Of a DNA stretch of 64,000 bases, positions 1-12,170 are shown in pieces. Numbering within the stretch: the stretch's first letter is position 1; each line of letters starts with the position of its first letter. The DNA is from Clavelina lepadiformis (lineage: Eukaryota > Chordata > Ascidiacea > Aplousobranchia > Clavelinidae), in contig NC_135240.1 of NCBI RefSeq assembly GCF_947623445.1, positions 24,428,001-24,492,000 of the forward strand, read 5' to 3'. Made by a program: the position numbers and the translations under genes. The notes under the pieces are model-generated. The model had not been told where the DNA came from. It did not search any database and saw only the letters and a list, made by a program, of their open reading frames with translations.

Positions 1-776
1 TTTTAACAACAAGCCGACTCTAAATTATCTATTTTTGGGCGATTGTTTGATATAGATTATAGAGTTTAGAGATTCCCTCATTCCGAAACCCTTACTTTAT
101 AGTACAGTACAGAGTAGACGTCGTACAGAATTTATTGATAAATATGTTTGTAAGAATGTACGTTACTTGAAACAACTGTAGTCTACTGAGAAGTGAGTAG
201 CCTACTGTACAAGATAAATCAATTTAAGATGTTACAATAGGATGAATCATATTAAATAGGAATTATTAACGTATTGTGTGGTAATTTGACGTAATGGTCC
301 CCCCCAAGAGTTTGGAAGCCTCTGAGTTAACTGATCTAGGCCAACTGGTTAGTATATAGGTTATTCTGAATATATAACATAGCCTTGTGGCTGGCCAAAG
401 AATCGGTAAACAACTTTAACTAATTAACCAGGATACCGGTAACTAACTTCACGTTTTGAATATTTAACCAATTACTAACTTTCACTGTGAAAAGTAACCA
501 AAACTACTGAACTGGTAAATAACATCATGACGGTTCTATTGTTGTCATGCTGTGTACGATCTCTATTGCTGCATCAGACAGTGTATTTATGAACACAATC
601 TTAGTCCAAGAGCTTCAAAGTTGCAAATTCTATTGGTCTATTTTGCAAAACCCAGTTAGAACTAAAAAAATTAATTACGATTTCCTTATTGTTTGCTCTG
701 GGTAAACAAAACCCTTTATTCCCACATTACTGCTTTATCAAATCGTTCCTACAATTCTATGTAGCTTGCTGTTTCC
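1..776. other. Upstream sequence of the kinase-Kelch gene, no gene seen
   Basis: No open frame or RNA gene is recognisable. The first 30 bases resemble the start of an intron in the secreted vWA gene near 17562, but the match is short and at the window edge, so I do not call a gene copy. Confidence 0.5.
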
Positions 777-3700
777 ATGGAAGGTTTACCAATTTTTAAA
801 GCTGCTGAAATTTTGACACATCCAACTAACAAAGGTGTGGTTGGATATGGAAGCAGTGGAAGAATCAGATACTGCAGACATAAACAACTCGGTGAATGTG
901 CGGTAAAATGCTTTGCCATATCAGGAGATGCACAGTTGATTGAGGAAAGGAAAAAAAAGTGTCATAACCTTGAAACTCAAACACTAAATTCGAGCAACTT
1001 AGGCTTTATTAAAAACAGAATTGAACAGACCTAAAACAAATAGAATCAGTTAGGCGAAACGTGACAGCTATATAACATTTATATATGTGAACTTATACTA
1101 TTAAGCAGCCGACCCACCGACACTGCGCTTGCTACTGAAATGACGTTCTACAGTTCTATTTAAGGCGGCGAAGCAATTAAGGCGTGAGGCAAGGCGTAAA
1201 CAATTAAAGCGTGAGGCAAGGCGTAAACAAAGGAATGTTAATACATTGGAATGTCACCACAAAAAGTGAGAGTAAACTTGTTTGCCGGTACTTTGATAGC
1301 TTATTACAGAAAAGTTTACTGTTCCGGTTCAAAAGTTAAACATGACTAATCTTTTGCTGTTTTTTAAAAGTATTTTTATTAACAAGCTTAAACAAATAAT
1401 CCTAGATATAGATATGCTGTAATTGAGTAGTACTGTACTATAATATACTGCATGAATGATGATTACACCTGCAATGATTACACACTGTTCTTTTTCAGAA
1501 TATTAACTGAAGCTAAAATATTACAAAACATGACCCACAAGAACATTATGCAAGTTCATGGGGTTACAAGTTGGTCAAACTCCATGGGTATTATAACAGA
1601 CTTCTTTAAATATGGAAATCTGGAAGATTTGTTGTTGAAATCTAATAAATTAAAAGACATTCCCTGGCCTCTTAGATTACGAATTGCCATAGAAATCAGC
1701 CAAGCTCTTTCTTTTCTTCATAACTATAAGCGATCAAAAGCACTTGTTCATGGAGATCTAAAACCACAAAATATTCTAATTACTGATGATCTGAGGGCAA
1801 AGTTAGGAGATTTTGGTTCGGTTACTTTGATTGCATTTACTGGTGCATCATCAATGTCAACTACAGTGCCAAGCAATACCCAACACACTCCTTTGTACAC
1901 TGCTCCGGAGTTTTTGAAAGATGTTTGTCAAACAAAACGAACTACCAAGATGGATGTTTACAGGTAAGATATATACATGTTATATGTTGCATATTTACAC
2001 TTTGATTTTATTGGGAACAAACCTTGAAAATTTTGTGCGCTCCATGCTTACATTGTGTTAATTTTGCTGTTTACCTTCATGCTTTTTTAGGACTTTTTTC
2101 TGTTCAAATACAAATAGAATATTTATTGTTGTTTAAGTTGTTAACAAAACTTGTAATTTTAAAATTGCATTATACAGTTACGGGATGATTTTGTATGAGC
2201 TTTTAACAAGACTGGTGGTGTTTCATGGAGCCACAGTTCATGTACATGTAGTGGTTAGTGCGATTATTTCTCAAGGACAGAGACCGTCTTCAAAATACTT
2301 AGACAAACGACAAAGTGCAGGAAACTTTAGAGCCTGGGGATCGTGAAATTTTTACAACTTTAAAAAGCATTATGGAAAGATGTTGGGCTAAAAATCCTTG
2401 TGATCGACCTCAAATTGAATCAGGTCAAGCACAGGACTTGTGCGATACTCAAATATGTTGCAGCAATTATACCACAAATTTGCAACTGGAAGCAAGAATT
2501 ACTTCTTGTATAGTTTTAAATTACTATTATAATATATTTCAAGTTCAAGATGAGCTTAAAGCAATGAACGACAAGAACGACTTTGAGAGGCAACTCCCAC
2601 AAATGGTAACTCAAGTCTTAAGTGAAATGGAGCCCATTCCTGTAGAACATAATGATGATGAAAGCTATGTAGGTTTGCATTGTTTCAGTTTTCCATTTGA
2701 GAAGATAACACAATCAACTGATTTCAAAGAAGACGGTGTGTGAAGAGCATTTAGTTTAAACCTTACAATATTGATTTTATCACAAAATATTAATTGTGTA
2801 TATAGCTGCGGTGTACTTATATATATAATATTTAACTAACAACCTGTATTTTTTGCACTGTTTTTTTTTTCTAGCCACATTATGTAGGAGTCTACACAAG
2901 CTTCTTAATTGTGATTAATAACTAACTTAAACCAGACACACAAAATTTAACATCTGCCATTTTATATACCTGCTTATTAATTTTTTTGTTAGTTGCATAC
3001 ACTGAGAGACCAAAACCCAAGCCTGTGGAGTTGCCATTGACAAGCATTCATGCAAGAGAAAATGATGCAATTATTTCAGGTATGTAGCATTTCAAACTCC
3101 AATCAAGACGTTTTGAAGCTAATGAACGTAGGATTATTGAATTTTGTTCCGTGGGAAACTTGCATGTAATGTAGATGCATTGCAAGGCAAAAACTGAGTA
3201 GTTCCCCAGGGTTCAGCTGAAAAGTTTGAGATCGATTGTACACAAGTTTCTGAATTTAGAAAAAAACTTAAAAGTTAATGTGTATCATTAAGTTGCTCCT
3301 GTGTACAGGATGTTCCCTTTTTTTGGTGAAAAAGTCATACAAAATTTGTTCTGCGACTGTAGCCAACCAACTTGAATAAAGTAATTAAGTGTTAACTGTA
3401 CTAGGCAAAAGGCATTCATTCTGCATACACACCAGACATGATAGTAGCTGATTGTATCAAGCGTATACATACAAGTGTGCATGTAGAATACCTGGACAAA
3501 AATAGAGTTCACAGAAGTTTGTACAATTAATATATTTCTTCATGCAGAGTCAATTTTTGTCATTTCATCTGTAATGGAAAGATACCGACATGGGCCACCT
3601 GCAGAAATTCCCTACCACCTGCAGAAATTTCAAACCTCGCCACCCAAGCTTGAGTTAATTTCTGTATGTTTATAATTTTTAATATAAATCTGAAACATAT

Positions 3701-6700
3701 TGTATATATGGTGTGAAATATAAATTATAACTTAAAGTTAAATTCAGGAAGTTTTGTAACAACATATATCAAACTTGTCGTCGTCGTTTTGGTTTTCAAC
3801 TGAACGTCGTTTTGGTTTTCATTTTCCCGGTATTAGTGTCAACTGTAGATGATGTTTTTTGAATTTTATTACAGCCATTTATTGATATTATTACAACCAT
3901 TTCAAATTTAATTCTTCAATCTTTACATTAGATTATTTTTTAATAACTTAATAGCAGTATTTATTGTATAGCATGGCCTAATCTTATTTGCGTGCAGCGG
4001 AAACTCCTTAATTTACTTCACTCAACTAAACATACGTTTAGTATATAGTATAAACAATAGTATATATCTTCGCACTAACAAAAATATTTTGAAAAAAGAT
4101 TTGCAAATTCCAATTAATAAAAGTTAAACATAGACATATTTTTATTATTCTTTTGCCAAAACCGGTAAGGCTATGTAGCCAGAAATATACCTATGTTTAA
4201 CTTTAATCAAGTGGAATATGCAAATCTTTTTTCAAAATATTTTTGTCAGTGCGAAGAAATATACTATTAACAGTATTTGTCTCAAAATCAGTCAAAAAAA
4301 CATTCATCAGGTTATCTTAAAGTGTATGCAGCTGCTCTTTCAAATGTATGAAATAGGTTTTGAAGTTTAATTGGTGCAATTATTTCAACAAAATATCAGT
4401 TTAATGGGCAGCTTCATTATCAAGTTAAGCAAGATCAGATAACTCAAATTTTAAATAATAGAGTTAACTAGCACCAGTTTACTTGTTTTTTTGCTCTTAC
4501 AATATAATATATATATTCAGTTTTTAAAAAGTTGTGCTTCTTCATATTTAGAGTTTTTATGTCGATGGTAACCTGGGCATCATGGTTGCAGCAGGAAACA
4601 AAGTGTTCCTACTTGGACCACGAGTGTACTGTATCGATACTGATGAAGAAAATCCCAAATGGACGGAAAAAAAGTCAATGAATGAGCCAAGAATGTGTCT
4701 CTCAGCTGTTGTGTTTAAAGGTCCTTTTAGAATTAAACATCTTGTAATTTTTTGTATTACTTTAGACTGTAACTGTTTTTCGTAACATTAGAAATTAGTT
4801 ACGGTAAATGTCTGTCTGGCGATATCATTGCTTTGCTTCCTTGTCTTTTATGATTTGTTGTTGATGTAGGCAAAATCTATGTCATTGGTGGACAGAGCAA
4901 AAGGAAAGAAACGCCAACGATTTTTCAAAGTGTGAAAGATTTAGGTGAGTTTTGTGGCGTTCAAAGTAAACATCAAAATATTTCCAATTGGAACTAGTTA
5001 CAGCAGTGAAATGATACTGAGCTGTTTTCATCTTTATCGGTAGTAGGTTGTCATCGGTGTTTCCAACCCAGGTTTTCTTGAACCCATTTTTTGTGCAGCC
5101 CGAAAGTTAAGTTTTAAAATTTAAACACTCTGGTTTTTTATTTAATGACAAATCAAGGTTGTTTTTACGTTTGAGAGGAAAAAGGCCACAGTCTCGTACG
5201 CCAATCAAGATCAATACAACCATGGTAAAAATCACAGAACGATACGGGAAGAAAACCTTTACTTTATATGACTTTGTGCAGATCCTTTTCACACTACGCT
5301 TGCAAAAGTCCATGGTCCGGTTTTCACTTTTTCATGTCAATTTAATCATGACAAGTATTTTGGTATTTATGATTAAACAATAGATTGGTTTTTATTATCA
5401 TCAAGTCGACATTAATGCACCGAGAAAGGGCTTTTCAAGCCATGTGTCTATTTTTCAAGAAAATCGGGAACAGATTGAAGGACGTGAGTCTTGAGGCTTT
5501 AACTTCTTTGCATCAGTACTGCAAGAATCAATGAAGACTGTGCTTCAGAAATCAATGCTTAATTACTAATTCGTTACTAAAAGACAAGCTGAATATATTA
5601 GCGATTTTTGCTGTATTATCAAGTTTTTTATCGTGAAAAAATTAATATCTTTAAACACCGGAAAAAACTGAGTTTTTAATCAAAGTATCCAAAACTTGTA
5701 TTTTGATATTTTGACTAGACTTGAAAATCCTAGTTGTTCCAGTAAGGCGCCTAAAGTGGATAAAGATGTCACAACATCCCAGCTTTAGCCTAATCCAGTG
5801 CCCCACAACTGATGTAGTATGTCGTGTCACGATGTCAGGCACTGCTAGCGCTAGAAGTGTCACAGTAAAACCTGGACATGCTTTTCTTCTGATAAAGAAG
5901 ACCTTTTAACAGTTTTGTTACACAACAGAGCAATTCACAATTTGGGACACAAAACACCTTACAGTAAAAACTTGAACATTTATTGTGCACCATTTTTCTT
6001 GTGGAACCTGCATTTTACCTTGTGGTTAAAGCTTCCCCATGTTATGTATTTGGATAAAGCTTTGACTTTCTTCAGTAGAGTAAATAATTGATGTAAAGGA
6101 GGAACGACCGAAATGGTAGCAACCCAAAATGATAACGAAGTAAACAAACAATAACATCAAGTTGCTCTATTTAACACTGAGCTAAAAGTTCAGCAACTGT
6201 GCTTAAAACAAGAAAAAAATATCTTTATAAAATAAATTATGATGCGTTTTCCTGTTCCCTATGTTTTTAGGTATATTTTTAAAAGAGCTATACTGCCGAA
6301 TTTTTTAATTTGTAAGTATGTTACGAAAAAAATGACGGTACTGGAAAAAGTGTTACAGAACATGCCGGCACTAAAAAGTGGGGCCTTTTTTTCAAATGTC
6401 TGAGATATATCAGTTTTGATATTAAAATACAGAGATCAAATTCGAATGGAGTTAGTACGTTGGTAGCAGACATAGTTATGATTGTACTTTATTTAAAAGC
6501 AATTTCAGCCTTTTCAAAACTTTGAAATGATTGAACAGTTTTGATACTAGTTTTCATATAGCTTTCAAAAGTAGCTTTTAAATGTATTTTTCGACATAGC
6601 TTTCAAATGTATTTTTAATAAATTTAGCAACAGTTCAAATTGGGTGAAACGCACCAGGCGTTTACCTCAAAGCTCGAGAAATTAAATGGCTATACCAGGA

Positions 6701-9700
6701 AATGAGCACCAGTAAACAAATTTTTCAATTTCAAAACTCATACATACTCAACTCTTACACTTTTGAACAGTCTTAGTCGACTGTTTAAAAAAACAATAAA
6801 GGAAATATATCTATCAGACAAATGCGTGCAAACAAACTTAGTAACTGGAACTGGAGTTGAAAAATCATTGCATTGAAAAATGAAAAATCATTGCTAAGTT
6901 TAAGAGTTCATAAACTTCCTAGACTAAGGTCAAGGATATAGATTTCGATGCACTGTCATTCCAACCTTCGTCAGGCAAGAACCACTGTGACAAGTAGTAT
7001 ATACATGTAGCCAATGCTGTAAAAAATCAGACTGACTGTAAAAAGACTTTAAACAAAGACTGTCTGCTTGATAGATACTTTGATTCATATATCCTTTTTG
7101 ACATACATTTTTAAGCACTCTATTACTTAACACTGTATTGTCGTACTAATATCTATTTGTTGTTTTTGCAGTTATATTGCGCAACAATTTTGCCTATGCC
7201 AATTCTTTGCTTGTGAGCACTGAATCTTATGACATTGCGGCAGATACATGGACATATGAAAGTGGCATGTCTGGATTAAGGTTTGATTTCCCAAGAATGG
7301 ATGACCATGCTGGTGGGTATATAAATATGTCATATATGAAGTTGAGTATAATGTGTAATACCGCACAAATCTGTATAATAAGCCATGTATAAAACTAGCC
7401 AAGATTCTATGTGTGGTAGCAGCTCTAATCAGGGCAGCATCTTTATTTTTTGCCATAATAAACTTCAATAAATAAGTAATCAGTAAGCTTATCATATGTA
7501 TCACAGGTAATGTGTTGGTGATCGTGTTGATCAATAGTTACGTTTGTAGGGTAATTTTACTCACCTCTTTCAAGTCTTCTTTGTTAATAAGACAACGATT
7601 TTACATTCCTAAAAGATGCTTTTAATTTGGTAATTTTTAGCATCATTTCATTTGCCTTCAAATCAAGGCAACTTTAAATCAAGTAGACACGGTAGGTCCA
7701 ATACTAACAATAGAATAGATTAAAGCAACAGGTTTATTTTGAATGCAATAGTGTGGTGCTGATATTGTAACCTGTTTGTATTGACATTTATTACATCAGG
7801 CGATTTTTAATGATCCATTCAGTTTATCGTCTTGAAGTCTAAGTAATTTGCAGAGTTAGGTAAAAGAAATTTTAACTTGACTCACAGCCCAGCTATGGCC
7901 TTTTCAATAGGTAGTTTGTCGATCTTATCTGACGAATTTTATAATTTTGAATCTCTATGGCCCCATGTTCAAGAAATTAGGTTACTTTGAAAAGTCTAGG
8001 TAAGTAATTCAAAAATTAATTTTAAAAAGTTTTTGGTAGGAAGATGTCCCCTTAATCAAGAATCCCTGTTTCTGACCCGTAAAAACAATTAGTAAATCGA
8101 GCCTTGCAGCATAGCCTACATATATTTTTTCTTCCAATAGTAAATTGCCCAGTGTGGTTCACAGAAAGCATTTAGTATTTTTTAAGGCCCAAACTGATTA
8201 ACTCACCAGTTTGTAATTTTAACCATTTATAACACGTTTTTGCTTCCTCTTTGATTAGGTTGAATGCACTCGTGTTTGGGAAAAAATTCAAATTCATTCC
8301 AAGTAGGGACGGCACTGGTAAATGCATTTAAAAGGTAACAACCATCTGGATTTTCACACAAATATTCACCCAGCTTTTCCCAATGTGGGTGAGACGCCTG
8401 TGAGATTTGGGGACCCAAAAGTCAAGTGAGAGTTTACCTTGGGAAAACAAAAATAAAATATAGGCTTTTGAAAATATCTGATCGAATGTTTTGGATGGGG
8501 AATATATTATTTTTATATAGAAATAGCTATAACTTTTAGATAGTGGCTTACTAATGACTTTCAGAACAAGATTTATCGCCCCTGTTGAGAAACACTGCAA
8601 TAGACAGTAACCCATTGGCTTACTAGCTAGGCATATTCACAAATTGTTTATTGATCTGTTGAATAATTGTTTATTACTAATCGTGTTATTTTCATGTGTG
8701 TATGCATTTTTAGTTATTGTTTGTGTATGTGCATTTTAAGAAAGTTTTTTTTAATTGGTATTGTATGGTTTAATGTTTCTGTAGATGGCATGCTATGGTA
8801 TTCAAAAAAAATCAAGTTTCATAAACCACTAGAAATTGACCGCAAGAAGCGCAACTCTACTTTTTACAAACTTGGTTTGATGTCTAATGTTTCGACTGTG
8901 TATGAATGGACATTCAATTTTTCAAACAGAAATGAAAGCCTTCAACTTACTTTTGAAAAACATTCTGAGATACATGTATTTTGGTTCAAGAACAAGATAT
9001 ATTTTGCATGTAAGTTAATCCTGATCTTAGCAGGCAATGATAGACAAAATAAATTCAGATACCAGGACAATTATTTTTCCAGGCCCAAACACGACAGAAG
9101 TGAAAGCATATGACACAGAAGAAAGTTTTTGGAAAGGATGCCAGAAAATTCCCATGACGGATCCTACCTATCCGCCCTGTTGGTCATGTATTTATAAAGA
9201 TAAGTTTTATTTCTTTGAAATGTAAGACCTGTTCAGATTCAATATTTGGTTGCATTTTACAAAGTAGCTGTTTTGCCATTTTCTATAAATTAGACCACAT
9301 GCTATTTTTGGCTACCACTATTTCGCTGGAAAAATCATGTTTTCGAAGCTAATTTTCACATTTTCTTTTTAACCTAACTTAAATTTTCTAACATAATAAT
9401 CTAAGGCTATCTTCTAATCTAAATCTAACTCCAATAAAACCTTAAATAGCTAAGATCAACTTTTTGCATACCCATCCTTCTGACCGCCTATCTTTAACAA
9501 CAGGCTGCATGACCTACGTACTGTGAAATAGTAACTTCGCTTTTTTAATAAGCATACCTAGCTTAAGTTTTTGGGTAAGTGTAAGCATTTGCTGAACATA
9601 ACAGCCAGCTATGTTTATTCACATGGACACTAATAGGTATGATTTTTGACTGTGGCAGTCACTCTAGCTTGACTCTAGTCATGTCAACTTGTTTCAGTCT

Positions 9701-10052
9701 TTTCAGACAATTGATTTCATTGTTCCGAGTTATTGCAACGCTGGTTACTTTGCTTTAATTCTCACATTTTTAATGTAGGATGCTTGTGCTTTCACATTTT
9801 GCAAGCAATATTACCGATAACTAATACTTCTACTTAAATAAATTAATGATAAGATCATAAAGACATCATAGGCATTAGATCATAAAAACCGTTTGCAACC
9901 AGAAATACTAATAACGTTAATTTTTCAGGTCAAAACTGGATGGTTACAAGGACAAGCTCATAGTCCATGCATACAACCCCCGACGAGATGAATGGAGGAC
10001 CTTTATGGCGAATTTACATGATGTAGTATTGGCTGTTGCAGCAAGCAAATAA
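777..10052 (+). CDS. RIPK2-like protein kinase fused to a Kelch beta-propeller
   Basis: Exons as I read them: 777-958, 1499-1963, 2178-2423, 2544-2735, 2993-3079, 3548-3570 (tentative), 4552-4720, 4870-4944, 7172-7312, 8785-9009, 9083-9221 and 9929-10052, giving about 688 residues. The kinase half has a glycine loop (GYGSSG), the AVK lysine, an alpha-C glutamate (LTEAKIL), an HGD catalytic loop in place of HRD, DFG and an APE motif. Its layout and start match RIPK2, which also lacks the HRD arginine. The second half has Kelch blades such as KIYVIGG and YDIAADTW, ending at TAA 10050-10052. All splice phases agree across the kinase-Kelch border. One surplus base lies between about 2280 and 2315, shifting the C-lobe frame before LEPGDREI and CWAKNP; it could be a sequencing error, a polymorphism or a real lesion. 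The 120-base intron at 2424-2543 is open and could be retained. The role is probably cytoplasmic signalling, by inference only. Introns 3080-4551, 4945-7171, 7313-8784 and 9222-9928 show no other gene. Confidence 0.75.
1174..1227. repeat. Tandem duplication, 27 bp x 2
   Basis: The unit 1174-1200 is repeated at 1201-1227 with one mismatch. It lies in intron 1 of the kinase-Kelch gene and carries the core GTGAGGCAAGGCGTAAA. Probably debris of a repeat element. Confidence 0.8.
4057..4267. mobile_element. Foldback MITE with 77-bp inverted arms
   Basis: The arm 4057-4133 is nearly the perfect reverse complement of 4191-4267, with a 57-base spacer. The arms share TCTTCGCACTAACAAAAATA-like ends and GTTAAACATAG inner ends. 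The element sits in a Kelch-gene intron, has no coding capacity and no clear target duplication. Confidence 0.8.
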
Positions 10053-11623
10053 ATAGTGTTTTTGCTTGTTCGTTTGGGACGTGCCGATCCCAAACGTCAC
10101 CATTTTTTAATTTTCTCACAAACTGAGCTTTATTTTTGGTTTAATCCGAACTTTTGTTTTTTCGACCAAAAATAAAAACGTATTAGTTATTCCATGATTT
10201 TCTACTGCGGGAATAGTTTTTAATCTTGCTCATCCTGTCATTAAGTTCAAACAATTAGTGCATAATTATAAGGTCACGCATATAGGCGGTGCCACTGAAA
10301 TATTTCTGTTCTTTTTACGCCAATATGTTTTATACAATACACTATTAGTATATGGGCCTGAAAAAATCTCTTTGTGAAATGGTTTCTGTTATTACATCAA
10401 CTACAAGTAATGCATATCTCGAGGACATAGGCTTTGGATGTAGCCAGCAATATTTCAATAAAAACATTCCTGCCTTCTAGAATCAGTTTCCTTGTTTGTT
10501 TTATTATGACGTCTTGGGCTCGAATCCGAGATTTTTCCACAACCCTGTTGTGCGCACACAAGTTTGTTTCTTGTGAAAGAATTTTGATATAAAAGAAAGC
10601 CTTGAAAGTTATCTTCAAAATTGTTGCCAATTTCTCGGCCGTTGCCAGACCTTCGGCGGACATCGTGACCTTGTACTGTAGAATTGGGCGTGTAGCTGTT
10701 AAGCAGATATGACCGATTAGCCTGAGCTAAGAACTTTTTGTTTTTAACCGCTTGCCAGGCTCAGCAGATCTGTTCTCCGTGCTTGCATTAGTTTCTAACT
10801 TGCTTGTGGTCCGAAAATTACTGAAATCTTATTTTTATGCATATCTCGTTTATTACTTTTTTCGGTTTTTGCAAAACTAAAAAGCAGTGTACAGCCGATT
10901 ATAATAATGTATGGTCAAAATTGCCGTTTTTCTCTAAACTAAATCAAGCTATAATATATCATAGCTATACATCATTTACCTTACCCAGATGACGTCAATA
11001 TTGTGTGCTTCGACTGTATTTGACGCATAACAAGTTTGATTTCTTGATTGTGTGCTTGCAGCCAAATATTGGCAGTGGTGCAATAAACCGTGTTTTGCTT
11101 ATCTGTACAAACTTACCAAAACGGCTCTTATTTTCAGCCAGACACTGCAAATACGGATCAGATCCGTGCAGTGAATCCAGTGAAAACAGATCACACCACA
11201 CGCTTTATTTGATAATGTGATGCAAAGTGATAAAACATTCAAACGTCTACAAAGTAATGTTTTGAATTTTGTAAAACAGTTTTACGAGTTTCGTAAAAAC
11301 ATATGTTGCAGAGATATTGGTTTATAACATGTATGAACAATTTTGAATTCACTTTGGCGAAAGTGTTCATAAAAGATTATGCAAGATAATATGCACTGCA
11401 CGGATGCTGGTTCCACTACAGCAAAATATTGCACAGAAAACTTTGGTAATTTAAATTGGGTCTGAAAACATTTGCTTTACAGTCGACAACCAATCTGTAA
11501 ATCATTTCATCAAAAAGGCAATGTATTTGCCATTGCTTCTTGCCGATGCAATGGAAGATTGAGTATGCCTTGTTCAAACTTATTACAGTGCTTTCGATAC
11601 TGATTGTATTACGATATACATGA
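10053..11623. other. Intergenic sequence after the Kelch gene
   Basis: No gene is supported. A polyadenylation signal for the upstream gene is at 10171. Short open frames on either strand show no recognisable domain. Confidence 0.5.
10171..10176 (+). terminator. Polyadenylation signal of the kinase-Kelch gene
   Basis: AATAAA lies about 120 bases after the stop codon. It is the first canonical signal downstream. Confidence 0.5.
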
Positions 11624-11626
11624 ATA

Positions 11627-12170
11627 TTAGCTGCCAAGGATTCGTCCAAATTGACTTTAAGAAATGTTTGGTTGTCCTTCAATAACGCTGAACGTTTCTA
11701 CGACAACCTACTTCGCTTTTTTGGAATTCATCCAAATCGGTTCGCTTTTGTGAAAATGATGCATGCTGCAAAAACCACAGAGATTGACAACATCGAACTA
11801 CTAAAAGGTGTACAGATTACCGAGAGGAAGAAATTTAAATACAATTCACGCCACCGTCAACTCCGCGTCTGCATAAGCAAATCCGCAGAGAATTGTTACT
11901 CCGTTGCCGAACATTTGCAAGCTGCAAAGCACCACATTGAGCATTTCACCACCATCACGCACCAGCTGCCGAACCAAACGAAGTAAAAGTGCAGGAAAAT
12001 GATAATGCGTTAAATGGTTTATTTTTGTCTGAAAACAACCGTCAGTTTGTCAGCGATAAGCGACTCTGTGCGGTTTGTTTAAAAACCAAAATAGAACAAT
12101 GTTGCGCGATATAGTGCCTTGTGGGCATGTAGGCAACGTTTTTGCAAGGACTGCATAGACTGAAAAACGT
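11627..12170 (+). pseudogene. Decayed KH/RING-finger (MEX3-like) remnant
   Basis: An open frame without its own ATG runs to a stop at 11984-11986. It ends in a KH-like stretch (LRVCISKS, then AEHLQAAKHHIEHF), like the last strand and helix of a KH domain. A second frame continues past that stop and reaches RLCAVCLKTKIEQ at about 12060-12100. Further frame changes give VPCGH and then FCKDC. Together these follow the CxxC, CGH, FCxxC order of a RING finger, and KH followed by RING is the MEX3 arrangement. Frame changes occur at least twice, no start codon is seen and no introns are needed, so a degraded and possibly processed copy is likely. The family call is an inference from short motifs. 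Confidence 0.4.

Noticed and set aside
1-30. Similarity of the window start to the vWA gene intron near 17562
   Set aside because: Only about 27 bases with several mismatches, at the window edge and with no exon nearby.
5159-5383. Open frames on both strands in a Kelch-gene intron
   Set aside because: No domain, and the flanking Kelch exons already join in phase without them.
10500-10560. tRNA-like B box (GGATTCGAGCC on the minus strand)
   Set aside because: No matching A box, acceptor stem or T-stem pairing, so not a tRNA gene.
11416-11682. 88-codon minus-strand frame
   Set aside because: Overlaps the better-supported plus-strand KH/RING remnant and has no recognisable domain.
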